A DNA stretch of 32,702 nt, from contig JAFXDF010000091.1 in NCBI GenBank assembly GCA_017521295.1, forward strand, positions 1-32,702, read 5' to 3'. Under the pieces are notes generated by a model that was given only the letters and a program-made list of their open reading frames with translations, made no database searches and was not told where the DNA came from. Positions 20,888 to 29,850 of this stretch are shown piece after piece. This stretch comes from Clostridia bacterium. GTDB taxonomy: Bacteria; Bacillota; Clostridia; Oscillospirales; Butyricicoccaceae. The position numbers were made by a program, and so were the translations under genes. Every line of letters begins with the position of its first letter. Within the stretch, counting starts at the first letter, position 1.

Positions 20888-23800
20888 ATGCTGACCATCC
20901 TCACCGGCGGCCCGGGCTGCGGAAAGACCACCCGGCTGCTGGAACAAATGCATACGCTGGCCCGGGCAGGGGAGAAGTCCCTGCTGCTGGTGCCAGAAAG
21001 CGGCTCCCACCAGGCCGAACGGCGGCTGCTGCAGCTCTGCGGCAACCGGGGCGGCGCTTTTGCCGCCGTCACCACCTTTTCCAAGTTTACCGAGGACGTG
21101 CTGAAGGAGACCGGCGGCACCGTCACCACCCTGGATCCCGGCGGACGGGTGCTTACCATGCACCGGGCGCTGACGGGAGTGCAGTCCTCGCTGCAATATT
21201 TCCGCCGGGCGCCCCGGCCTCAGCTGGTGGAAAAGCTGGTGGAGCTTTCCGCGGAATTGATGGCCTGCGGCATCACTCCGGCCCGGTTGCTGGAGCAGGA
21301 GGGCCTGTCGCCCAAGATCCGGGATATCGGACTGATCTATGCAAGCTATGACGTCCTGTGTAAAGCCGGTAACCTTGACCCCGCAGCCCGGGTGGATCTG
21401 GCATCCGAACGGGTGGAGCAGTCGGGCCTTTTGCAGGATGTCCATCTATTTGTGGACGGGTTTGAGGGCTTCACCCGGCAGAAATACGGCCTGTTGGAGC
21501 AGATGCTTTGCTGCTGCAAAACCGTCACCGTGGCCCTGCAGCTGGGGGCCGATAAGACCCTCTACACCGAGCAGCGGCAGACCCTGGAGCGCCTGCGCCG
21601 CATGGCGGAAAGTCGGGGCATCCCCTTCGGGGTCACCCCCTGTGAGGCCGTCTGCCGCAAGCGCCCCCAGGCCCTGGAGGGCCTGGCCGAGGAGCTGTTC
21701 GACTTCCGTGCCCGGCCCGGAGCGGGGGCCGAGGGCCTGCATCTGTACACCTTGCCCGACCCCAAGGCCGAGTGCGAGCTGGCCGCCGCCCTGCTGCGGC
21801 AAAAGGCCCTTTCCGGCGTCCGGTGCCGGGAGATGGCAGTGGTCTGCGGCGATTTGGAAAGCTACGGCCCGGCCCTGCAGGCCGCCTTTGAGCAATATGA
21901 TATCCCCCTGTTTTTCAGCGACAAGACCGATGTGCTCCAGTCGCCCGCCCTGCAGGCGGCCCTGGGCGGTCTCCGGGCCCTGGAAAACGGTTTGGAGTTT
22001 TCCGATGTCACCGACTGGCTGCGCTGCGGCGTGGGCGGTCTTTCCCGTGACGCCCTGGACCGGCTGGAAAATTACTGCTTCCAGTGGAACATCCGGGGCG
22101 GCAAGTGGCAAAAGCCCTTCACCATGCCCACCTGCGGCTATGACCGCCCGGCCCCCGATGAGGCGGAAAAACTGGCCGCCGTGGAGCAGTCCCGGCAGGT
22201 GGTGTGGGCCCTTTTGCAGCCCCTGCAGGAGGCCCTGCGGAAGGTCGAATCGGGCGGACAGTACGCCGCCGCCATGGCCGAGCATCTGGAGCAAATCGCT
22301 CTGGAACCCTTGCTGAATAAGCGCTGTAAAGCCCTGCGGCAGTCCGACCGGGGCAGGGAGGCCGCCGAGACGGCCCAGCTGTATCAGCTGCTGCTGTCGG
22401 CTCTGGAGCAGTTTTCCGCCGTCATGGCGGACATCCCCATGGACACCCGGGAGTTCCGCAAGCTGCTGGAGCTGACCCTCAGCCAGTACGAGCTGTCCTC
22501 CATCCCGCCCACCCTGGACGCCGTGCAGGCGGTGTCCTTTGAGCGCCTTTCCTCCATGCCGGTGCGCCACATGGTCATCATCGGCGGCCGGGAGGGGCTG
22601 TTCCCGCCCGAGAAAGCCAGCATGAGCCTGCTGTCCGAGCAGGAGCGTGTGGCGTTGGAGACCGAGGGCATCGAGCTCACCCAGAGCGCCCTGGAGCGTG
22701 TCTGGCAGCAGCAGTGCGCCCTTTGCCGGGCCATTGCCGCCCCCTCTGACAGCCTCACCGTCACCCTGCCCCGGCATCTGTCCGACGGCAGCCCCGCAAG
22801 CCCCAGTTTTGCCTTTACCCGTATGGGCATTTTGCGAAATGTGGAGGCCCAAAGCGGCGAAAGCCTGCTGGAGAGCCTCCGCCTCACCGCCCCCAAGCCC
22901 TTCTTCGGCCTGGCCTGTGCCGCCGCCGGGGGAGAGACCTCCGGTCCTGCCGCCGCCGCTCTCCGGGAGGTGTGCGCCGAGCCAAAAGCCCGGGCACATT
23001 TTGAAACGCTCCGGGCTTACGCCCAGAGCCCCCGGGGCCCCATCTCCGACCCGGAGCTGGTGCGGCGCCTTTACGGCGGCCAGATCCGCCTCACCGCTAC
23101 CCGGATGGACCGGGTCAGCGCCTGCCGCATGAGCCATTTCCTCCAGTACGGCCTCAGACTAAAGCCCCGGCGGGAGGCCCGCTTCGGCGCCCCCGAGATC
23201 GGCACCTTTTTGCATTATGTAGTGGAAAACACCATCCCGGAGCTTTGCAAAGACGAGACTGTAAAGCCTGAGGCCTTGGCAGTGAAACATATCAACGAAT
23301 ATCTGGAAAACTACCTTCCCAAGGGCCAGCAGGAGGCCCGGTGGCAGGCCCTCTTCCGCCAGGCCGGACATCTGGCCTGCCGGGTGGTGAAAAATGTCTG
23401 GGAGGAGATCCAGGCGGGCGACTTCCGCCCGGTGTGCTTTGAGTTGGAGTTCGGCCCAAAGGGCCATCTGCCGCCCCTGGAGCTGCGGGAGGGCAGCGTT
23501 ACCCTCACCGTAGGGGGCAAGATCGACCGGGTGGACGGCTATGTCCGGGGCGACACCCTCTACCTCAAGGTGGTGGACTATAAGACCGGCAGCAAGCAGT
23601 TCCACCTGTCCGACCTGCTTTACGGCCTCAACCTGCAGATGTTTTTGTATCTGATGATGCTGGGGCAGGCCGACCTGCAGGCGGTGCTTTCGGCCACCGG
23701 CCAGAAGGCAGAGCGGCTGGAGCCTGCCGGCGCCCTCTACATCCCGGCCAAGGATCCCTTTGTATCGGCGCAGCCCGGCCAGACCGAGGCCGAAGTGCAA

Positions 23801-24202
23801 AAGGCCCTGGACAAGGAGCTGCGGCGGATCGGCCTGGTGCTGGATGACAGCGACCTGCTGGAGGCCATGGAAAAGGGCGGCACCTTCCGGTTTTTGCCGG
23901 TGGACAGACGCAAGGACGGCAGCTTTACAGCGGCCAGCTGCATAGCCTCTGCCGCCCAGATGGGCCGCCTGCTGCGCAAGACCGAGGACAGCCTCCGGCA
24001 GATCGCCCGGCAGATCGCCTCGGGCGATATCGAGGCCACGCCCTACCGCACCGGACGGGACGACACTCCCTGTCGGTTCTGCGATTTCAAGGAGGCCTGT
24101 CACTTTGACCCCACTTTGAAAAAGGACAAACTCCGGTTCCTGCCGGTGGAAAGCCCGGCACGGGTCCATGAAATTCTGAAAGAAGAGGAGGAGCAGGCAT
24201 GA
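20888..24202 (+). CDS. addB: Helicase-nuclease subunit AddB
   Basis: A 1104-residue AddB. Residues 6-14 are a Walker A (GGPGCGKTT). The C-terminal RecB-type nuclease has GTFLHYVVENT, D880 in GKIDRVD and D897/K899 in DYKTG. The four cysteines that hold the 4Fe-4S cluster are C746, C1062, C1065 and C1071, with the same C-x2-C-x5-C spacing as in B. subtilis AddB. With AddA it forms the Chi-regulated helicase-nuclease that resects double-strand ends for RecA. The ATG at 20888 follows AAAGGAG. It overlaps addA by ATGA, so the two subunits are made together. Length is slightly short of the B. subtilis protein (1166). Confidence 0.95.
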   Translation: MLTILTGGPGCGKTTRLLEQMHTLARAGEKSLLLVPESGSHQAERRLLQLCGNRGGAFAAVTTFSKFTEDVLKETGGTVTTLDPGGRVLTMHRALTGVQSSLQYFRRAPRPQLVEKLVELSAELMACGITPARLLEQEGLSPKIRDIGLIYASYDVLCKAGNLDPAARVDLASERVEQSGLLQDVHLFVDGFEGFTRQKYGLLEQMLCCCKTVTVALQLGADKTLYTEQRQTLERLRRMAESRGIPFGVTPCEAVCRKRPQALEGLAEELFDFRARPGAGAEGLHLYTLPDPKAECELAAALLRQKALSGVRCREMAVVCGDLESYGPALQAAFEQYDIPLFFSDKTDVLQSPALQAALGGLRALENGLEFSDVTDWLRCGVGGLSRDALDRLENYCFQWNIRGGKWQKPFTMPTCGYDRPAPDEAEKLAAVEQSRQVVWALLQPLQEALRKVESGGQYAAAMAEHLEQIALEPLLNKRCKALRQSDRGREAAETAQLYQLLLSALEQFSAVMADIPMDTREFRKLLELTLSQYELSSIPPTLDAVQAVSFERLSSMPVRHMVIIGGREGLFPPEKASMSLLSEQERVALETEGIELTQSALERVWQQQCALCRAIAAPSDSLTVTLPRHLSDGSPASPSFAFTRMGILRNVEAQSGESLLESLRLTAPKPFFGLACAAAGGETSGPAAAALREVCAEPKARAHFETLRAYAQSPRGPISDPELVRRLYGGQIRLTATRMDRVSACRMSHFLQYGLRLKPRREARFGAPEIGTFLHYVVENTIPELCKDETVKPEALAVKHINEYLENYLPKGQQEARWQALFRQAGHLACRVVKNVWEEIQAGDFRPVCFELEFGPKGHLPPLELREGSVTLTVGGKIDRVDGYVRGDTLYLKVVDYKTGSKQFHLSDLLYGLNLQMFLYLMMLGQADLQAVLSATGQKAERLEPAGALYIPAKDPFVSAQPGQTEAEVQKALDKELRRIGLVLDDSDLLEAMEKGGTFRFLPVDRRKDGSFTAASCIASAAQMGRLLRKTEDSLRQIARQIASGDIEATPYRTGRDDTPCRFCDFKEACHFDPTLKKDKLRFLPVESPARVHEILKEEEEQA

Positions 24203-27200
24203 GCGTCAAGCTGACCGAACAACAGCGGCTGGCGGTGACCTGCCGGGGCGGCAGCCTTATCGTTTCGGCCGCCGCCGGCGCGGGAAAGACCGCCGTTCTG
24301 GTGCAGCGGGTGCTGGGCCTGCTCACCGATGAAAAGGCCCCCTGCGGCGTGGACGAGCTGCTGGTGGTGACCTTTACCAACGCGGCGGCAGGGGAGATGT
24401 GCCAGCGCATCGGCGACGAGCTGCGCCGCCGTCTGGCCCAAAAGCCCGACGACCATAACCTGCGGCGGCAGCTGGGCCTGCTGGGCTCGGCGCGGATCCA
24501 GACGGTCCACGCCTTTTGCCAGAGCCTTTTGCGGGAGCATTTCACCCTTTGCGGCATTGAGCCCGACTTCCGCCTGGCCGACGAGACCCAGTGCGCCCTT
24601 TTGCAGGAGCAGGCGCTGAACGACGCCATGGAGGAGGCCTATCGGGCGGCCCACCCGGCCTTTTTGCAGCTGTGCGACAACCTCACCGACGGCCGCTCCG
24701 ACCGGGTGCTGACGGGCGCCGTGCTGGACATTTTCGGCCGTATGCGCAGCCATCCCAACCCCGAACGGCTGCTGGATTACCTGCCCCGCCTGTGCGAAAG
24801 CGGCCCCGAGGGCCGTGAGTGGATGAAGGCCCTGCAAAATGACGCCAAAAGCCGCCTGGAGCACGCCCGCGCCGCCCTGGAGCAGACCCGGGCCCTGTGC
24901 CAAACGGTGGAGGAGGTGGAGGCCAAATACGGCCCCATGCTGGAGGGCTATCTCGCCTTTGCCGCCCGGCTGCGGCAGGCCATGGAAGCGGGCTGGGATG
25001 AAGCGAGAGCCTGTCTGGACAGCTTTGAAAAGGGCCGCCTGCCCGGCTGCAAATACGAGGACAAGGCCTTTCTGGAGCGCGTCAAGGCCGGACGGGAGCG
25101 GTTTGCCCAGGCCATGCTTTCCCTGCGGCAGGAGTGCTATTTTCAGCCCTGGGCGGCCATCGAGGCCGAGGGCAAAGCCTGCGCTCCCATGGTGTGGGCC
25201 CTGTGCGAGCTGGTGGGGGATTTCTCTGATCGGTATCAGCAGGAAAAGCGCCGCCGGGGGCTGCTGGACTTCAGCGATCTGGAGCACCTGACCCTGGGGC
25301 TGCTGCTGGATGAGGAGGGCAAGCCCTCCGACCTGGCCCAGACTCTGCGGCGGCAGTTCAAAGAGGTGCTGGTGGACGAATACCAGGACACCAACGAGAT
25401 TCAGGAGCGCATTTTCAAGGCTCTCCGTGGGGCGGGCGACAGCGCCTTTTTCGTGGGCGACGTGAAGCAGAGCATCTACCGCTTCCGCCTGGCCGAGCCC
25501 AAGATCTTCCTGGAGCGCTATGGAAAGTCTAATAACTTTACAGGGGCTGAAACCGGGGACGTGAAGCTGTCCCTCAACCGCAACTTCCGCTCCCGGCCGG
25601 AGGTGCTGGCCCTTTGCAACGCCGTCTTTTCCCGGCTCATGAGCAGGGCCTTCGGCGACGTGGATTATGACGAAAGTCAGCGGCTGTACGCCGGGCGGGA
25701 ATGCCAAAACACCCTGCCCTCCGAGGTGCTGCTGCTGGATTGCCCCCCCGACCCCACCAAGGAAGAGGAGGAGGCCAAGGCCGTTCGGGAGGCCCGTCTG
25801 GTGGCCCTCCGGGTGGCCCGTATCTTAAAGGAAGAGCGGGTGCCGGAGGGGGAGGGCTCCCGCCCGGCCCGGCCCGAGGACGTGGCCATTTTGCTCAGCT
25901 CCTTTGCCAACAAGGCCCCCATTTTCCGCTCCGAGCTGCAAAAGCTGGGCATCCCCTGCGGCGCAGGGGGCGGCGCCTTTTTCGGCACGGTGGAGACCTC
26001 GGTGATGCTGTCCCTTTTGCGGGTGCTGCACAACCGGCGGCAGGATATCCCCCTGACCTCGGTGATGCGGTCGCCGCTGTATCTGGCTTCCCCCGACCTG
26101 CTGGCCCGGCTGCGGCTGCAGGCCCCCGACGGGGATCTGATCGACGGGGTGGAGCAAAGCGACGAGCCCCTCTGCAAGCGGGTGCTTTCCGATCTGGACC
26201 GGTGGAGCGGGGAAGTCCGGGCCCTGCCTTTGTCCCGGCTGATCCGGCTGATCTATGACGAGACCGGGGCCGAGGGCCTCTTCGCCCTGCTGGACAACGG
26301 CGCACAAAGGGTGCGCAATCTCCACCGGCTGGAGGAGCTTGCCCGGCCCTTTGACGGCTCGGGCGGCGGCCTCAGCGCCTTTTTGCGGTGGATCGACCGG
26401 AAGCTCAAAGAGGACGACCTGCCCGAAGAGCCCGGGGAGGAAACGGGCGGCGTGTGTCTGCTGTCCATCCACCGGTCCAAGGGTCTGGAGTGGCCCTTTG
26501 TGATCGTGCCCGACCTGTCCAAGCGATTCAACACCGACGATCTGAAAAAGCCGGTGATGTTCCATCCCTATACCGGCATCGGCCTGCGGCTGCGGCAGCA
26601 GGACACCCATGCCGAACTGCGCACCCAGCTGCAGCAGGCCATCATTCTCCAGACCCGGCAGGAGCTGCGGAGCGAAGAGGTGCGCAAGCTGTACGTGGCC
26701 ATGACCCGTGCCCGGGAAAAGCTCATTCTGGTGATGTCCGACAAAAACATGGCCAAAAAGGTGGAGACCGTGGCCCAGGAGACAGCCGGTGCCCCCTCCG
26801 CCCAGTGGCTGGCCCAGCAGAGCGATGCCATGAGCTGGATCCTTGCCGCCCTGCTGACCCATCCCGGCTGCGGCGAGCTGCGGGGCCTTTGCCCCGATAC
26901 CCTGCCTCTGGCCGACGACAGCCGGAGCGCGGATTTGATTTGCCGCCTTGTGCGTGCCGATCAGCTGGAAGAGGCCGTCCAGGCGGCTCCCGACCTGCCC
27001 GGGCAGGAGACGGCAGGGGAGGAGGACCCCGCCTACGGGCCCCTGCTGGCCAGAAGCCGGGCAGTTTACGCCCATCTGCCTGCCGCCCGTCTGCCCTCCA
27101 AGCTGACCCCCACCGGCCTGCGGGCCCTGGTGCCCGAAAGCGGTGAGGTCTTTGGCCTGCCCCAACAGGCACAGGCCCGGGACCACCATCCCCAGCCGTT

Positions 27201-27726
27201 GGAAAAGCCCGACAAGCAGGCCCTTTTGCGGGGCTCTGCCATGCATGTGCTGCTCCACCGGGCCGACCTTGTCGCCTGCACCGACGAGCAGGCCGTGCTC
27301 GCCCAGGCCGACCTGCTGGCCGCACAGGGATATCTGACATCCGAGGAACGGGCCCAGGTGTGGCCCGGCCCCATCGTGGCCTTTGCCAGCTCTGACCTGG
27401 GCCGCCGCACCCTCCGGGCACAAAAGGTGCTGCGGGAGTATGAGTTCTCCATCCTGCTGGACGCCGGCGAGCTGCTGGAAGAAGGCCCGCCCGGGGAGGA
27501 TGTGCTGCTCAACGGCGCCATCGACCTGCTGCTTTTTGAGCCGGACGGCCTCACCGTCATCGACTTCAAGACCGACCGGGTGCAGCCCGGCGGAGAAGGG
27601 GAGAAGGCCCGGGAGCACGCCCTCCAGCTGGCCCTTTACAGGCGGGCGGCGGAGGAGCTCTTCGGCCTGCCGGTGAAGGAGGCCTGGGTCTGGTTCCTGC
27701 GGACCGGCACCGGCGCACAGGTATAA
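24199..27726 (+). CDS. addA: Helicase-nuclease subunit AddA
   Basis: A 1175-residue UvrD/RecB-type helicase with nuclease. Walker A is SAAAGAGKT (K30), motif Ia is VTFTNAAAGEM, motif II is VDEYQDTNE (D393/E394), motif III GDVKQSIYRFR, motif V SIHRSKGLEW, and motif VI VAMTRARE. The C-terminal nuclease shows D1109 in GAIDLL and D1122/K1124 in IDFKTD, then QLALYR. AddA supplies the 3'-5' translocating motor and one of the two nuclease sites of AddAB. The ATG at 24199 overlaps addB, and the ribosome binding site GAGGAGGAG lies within the addB end. The gene ends at a strong terminator. Confidence 0.96.
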   Translation: MSVKLTEQQRLAVTCRGGSLIVSAAAGAGKTAVLVQRVLGLLTDEKAPCGVDELLVVTFTNAAAGEMCQRIGDELRRRLAQKPDDHNLRRQLGLLGSARIQTVHAFCQSLLREHFTLCGIEPDFRLADETQCALLQEQALNDAMEEAYRAAHPAFLQLCDNLTDGRSDRVLTGAVLDIFGRMRSHPNPERLLDYLPRLCESGPEGREWMKALQNDAKSRLEHARAALEQTRALCQTVEEVEAKYGPMLEGYLAFAARLRQAMEAGWDEARACLDSFEKGRLPGCKYEDKAFLERVKAGRERFAQAMLSLRQECYFQPWAAIEAEGKACAPMVWALCELVGDFSDRYQQEKRRRGLLDFSDLEHLTLGLLLDEEGKPSDLAQTLRRQFKEVLVDEYQDTNEIQERIFKALRGAGDSAFFVGDVKQSIYRFRLAEPKIFLERYGKSNNFTGAETGDVKLSLNRNFRSRPEVLALCNAVFSRLMSRAFGDVDYDESQRLYAGRECQNTLPSEVLLLDCPPDPTKEEEEAKAVREARLVALRVARILKEERVPEGEGSRPARPEDVAILLSSFANKAPIFRSELQKLGIPCGAGGGAFFGTVETSVMLSLLRVLHNRRQDIPLTSVMRSPLYLASPDLLARLRLQAPDGDLIDGVEQSDEPLCKRVLSDLDRWSGEVRALPLSRLIRLIYDETGAEGLFALLDNGAQRVRNLHRLEELARPFDGSGGGLSAFLRWIDRKLKEDDLPEEPGEETGGVCLLSIHRSKGLEWPFVIVPDLSKRFNTDDLKKPVMFHPYTGIGLRLRQQDTHAELRTQLQQAIILQTRQELRSEEVRKLYVAMTRAREKLILVMSDKNMAKKVETVAQETAGAPSAQWLAQQSDAMSWILAALLTHPGCGELRGLCPDTLPLADDSRSADLICRLVRADQLEEAVQAAPDLPGQETAGEEDPAYGPLLARSRAVYAHLPAARLPSKLTPTGLRALVPESGEVFGLPQQAQARDHHPQPLEKPDKQALLRGSAMHVLLHRADLVACTDEQAVLAQADLLAAQGYLTSEERAQVWPGPIVAFASSDLGRRTLRAQKVLREYEFSILLDAGELLEEGPPGEDVLLNGAIDLLLFEPDGLTVIDFKTDRVQPGGEGEKAREHALQLALYRRAAEELFGLPVKEAWVWFLRTGTGAQV

Positions 27727-27732
27727 AAAAAG

Positions 27733-27762
27733 AACCGCTCAGCGTGTGCTGAGCGGTTTTCT
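27733..27762. terminator. Bidirectional terminator between addA and the foldase gene
   Basis: AACCGCTCAGC (27733-27743) and GCTGAGCGGTT (27748-27758) are perfect 11-bp arms around GTGT. T-rich tracts follow on both strands. Confidence 0.95.
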
Positions 27763-27770
27763 TTGTTTGC

Positions 27771-29300
27771 TTACATTCTGTTGAGAGCGGCGTCGTTGAA
27801 CTCGGTGGTGTAGGTGTCCACCAGGTTGTCCAGGTACTCGTTGTAAGCCTCGGACTCCAGGGTGGCGCGGATGTCGCTCTGGACCTTCAGACCCTCGTTC
27901 TCCACGAAGTACATGATGTGATAGCCGTAAGAGGTCTTCACGATGCCGTGGTCGCCGGGCTGACGGGCCTCGTCAAAGCACCAGTCCTCGAACTCTTCCA
28001 CCATCTGGCCCTTGTACACGCCGGAGTACAGACCGCCCTGGGCGGCAGAACCGTCCTCAGAATGGTCCTTGGCCAGCTGGATGAAGGTCTCTTCGGTGGC
28101 GGCGCCGGCCTTCCACTCCTCGTACAGAGCCTCGGCCTGGGCCTTGATCTCGGCGTTCTTGGTCTCGATCTCGGCCTTTTCGGCGTCGGTGGCGTCAGAA
28201 GCAGCGGTCTCGGTCTTCAGCAGAGCGTGACGGACAGCAACGGTGTACTGCTGGTCGGGATGGGTGTCCAGATAGACGATAACGGTGTAGGCGCTGTTGG
28301 TCTCGTCCAGGATGGCTTCCATATCGCCGGAAGCGCGGCCCTCTTCCTTCAGCCAGGTCTGCACGGCGTCGGAAGCGGAGGACAGGACGACCTCCTTCAG
28401 ACCGGTGCCGAAGGTGGTGCTGTCGCCCAGATAGGCCTGGATGGTCTCGTCAAAGTTGGAGCCGTCCTTCTTCAGCTTGGCCAGCAGAGCCTCGGCGTCG
28501 GCCTTGGCGGCGTCCATGTTGGCCTGGGTCATGGTCTTGGCCTCTTCCTCGCTCTTGGCGGCGCCTTCGGCGGTGGAGGTGGCGGAGTAGGTGACCACGT
28601 CAAAGTCCACGTCATAGGCGTAGTACTTCACCAGGTCGTAGTCGGCGGTGTGCAGCAGGTAGTAGTCGTTGATCTTGGCCTCGTCAACGCCAAAGCCTTC
28701 GATGACGGTGTCATAGTAACCGCCGGCCAGGCAGCGCTTGGCGTAGTATTCTTCCACGTCGGCCTTGGTGGTGCCGTTGCCAAAGACCATCTTCAGGTAC
28801 TTGCTCTCGCTGACGCCCTGGGCCTCGGCGGCCTGGGCCAGCTGGGTGAAGTAGGCGTCATAGTAGCCCTTGTCGGTCTCGGTCATCTCGGTATAGCCGT
28901 TCTTCAGAGCCTCCTGGTACAGCAGGCTGATCTCCTGAGCGGAAGCCTGGGCCTCCTGCAGGAAGTACTGCTTCCAGGTGATGGTGTTGTCCATCATGCA
29001 GGGCTGCGAATCAAAAGCGACGTTGGTGTAGTCATAGCCGTACATCATCAGAACATCGCCGTACTGGCTCAGGAAGCTGCTGCGGGTGGTGTGATAGTAC
29101 TTGTTCAGTTCGGAAACGGTGATCTCATCCTCGCCCACGGTCATGGCAGTGGTGCTGCGGTCCAGAATACCCATGGAATCCACCACGGTATAGGCCAGCA
29201 TGATCACGCACAGAACAGCCACGGCAACAAAGGTGAGCTTGATTCCGATATTGATCTTGTTTTCATCGTTGCGCTTGTTTGCGCCAGCGGATTTCGCCAT
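27771..29300 (-). CDS. Membrane-anchored PpiC-type peptidyl-prolyl isomerase (PrsA/SurA-like foldase)
   Basis: A 509-residue protein. A short polar, lysine/asparagine-rich head is followed by one hydrophobic segment (about residues 19-41) with no lipobox cysteine, so it is an N-terminal membrane anchor with the rest outside. The extracellular part starts with TAMTVGEDEITVSELNKYY, the usual SurA-like N-terminal module, and ends in a parvulin domain: VRHALLKTE, FIQLAKDHSEDGSAAQGG, GQMVEEFEDW, IVKTSYGYHIMYF. Such proteins help secreted proteins fold at the outer face. It is strongly acidic. The ATG at 29300 has GGAG eight bases upstream; a Met eight codons earlier has none. The promoter upstream could not be fixed. 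It is a single gene converging on addA. Confidence 0.87.
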   Translation of the reverse strand: MAKSAGANKRNDENKINIGIKLTFVAVAVLCVIMLAYTVVDSMGILDRSTTAMTVGEDEITVSELNKYYHTTRSSFLSQYGDVLMMYGYDYTNVAFDSQPCMMDNTITWKQYFLQEAQASAQEISLLYQEALKNGYTEMTETDKGYYDAYFTQLAQAAEAQGVSESKYLKMVFGNGTTKADVEEYYAKRCLAGGYYDTVIEGFGVDEAKINDYYLLHTADYDLVKYYAYDVDFDVVTYSATSTAEGAAKSEEEAKTMTQANMDAAKADAEALLAKLKKDGSNFDETIQAYLGDSTTFGTGLKEVVLSSASDAVQTWLKEEGRASGDMEAILDETNSAYTVIVYLDTHPDQQYTVAVRHALLKTETAASDATDAEKAEIETKNAEIKAQAEALYEEWKAGAATEETFIQLAKDHSEDGSAAQGGLYSGVYKGQMVEEFEDWCFDEARQPGDHGIVKTSYGYHIMYFVENEGLKVQSDIRATLESEAYNEYLDNLVDTYTTEFNDAALNRM

Positions 29301-29470
29301 AATGTTTCTCCATCCTTGCTTCATAGACTTGAATGTGCATTAACAATGATGTATAATACAGCAATCGTATCAATTATCCTCGCATGGGAAGCAAAAGTCA
29401 AGCCCTTTTTTGCTGAAAAGCCCAATGTTTACGGAAAATTGATAGATTTTTTGTGGTTTATTTTGAAAAA

Positions 29471-29504
29471 AACACTTGCATTCTACAAAGTGTTGTGGTA
29501 GAAT
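29471..29504 (+). promoter_or_regulatory. Promoter of rpmE with an inverted repeat
   Basis: TTGCAT (29476-29481), 17 bases, TAGAAT (29499-29504). AACACTT (29471-29477) and AAGTGTT (29488-29494) form an inverted repeat over the -35 and spacer. A zinc or stringent regulator could bind, but the motif does not match a Zur box I know. Confidence 0.65.
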
Positions 29505-29546
29505 AGCTGTTGCGAAAAGTAGTAATCGACTGCGAGGTGAGACGAA

Positions 29547-29753
29547 ATGAAAGAGGGTATCCATCCCAACTATCAGGTGACCACCGTCAAGTGCGCTTGT
29601 GGCAACGAGTTCCAGACCGGTTCCACCAAGGCCAACATCCGTGTGGAAATCTGCAGCAACTGCCATCCCTTCTATACCGGCAAGCAGAAGCTGGTTGATA
29701 CCGGCGGCCGTGTTGACCGCTTCAAGAAGCGTTTCAACCTGGAACAGAAGTAA
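29547..29753 (+). CDS. rpmE: Ribosomal protein bL31, zinc-binding type
   Basis: A 68-residue bL31 of the cysteine-containing (C+) type. Zinc ligands are C16, C18, C36 and C39 (CACGNEF and [12 protein letters not shown]), and the C-terminal [12 protein letters not shown] is typical. It joins the central protuberance of the 50S subunit and bridges to the 30S. It starts at the ATG at 29547 after GAGGTGA. It has its own promoter and a terminator directly after the gene. Length is normal. Confidence 0.97.
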   Translation: MKEGIHPNYQVTTVKCACGNEFQTGSTKANIRVEICSNCHPFYTGKQKLVDTGGRVDRFKKRFNLEQK

Positions 29754-29773
29754 TCTGAGCCATACGATGATAC

Positions 29774-29800
29774 AGCGGCACCGCCAAGGTGCCGCTTTTC
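29774..29800 (+). terminator. Terminator of rpmE
   Basis: AGCGGCACC (29774-29782) and GGTGCCGCT (29788-29796) around a five-base loop. The T run after it is short and interrupted (TTTCG, then AATTTT), so some read-through into hflX is possible. Confidence 0.75.
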
Positions 29801-29850
29801 GTAATTTTCGGGTAAAATAACCGGTTGACAGAACAAGAGGTGACCTTATT

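Noticed and set aside
29301..29400. Defined promoter for the foldase gene
   Set aside because: Several AT-rich hexamers exist on the minus strand (TTGATA, TATTAT) but none pair at acceptable spacing, so no site is claimed.
29805..29850. TTGACA at 29824-29829 as the hflX -35
   Set aside because: A -10 at normal spacing would coincide with the start codon, so it cannot serve the annotated start.
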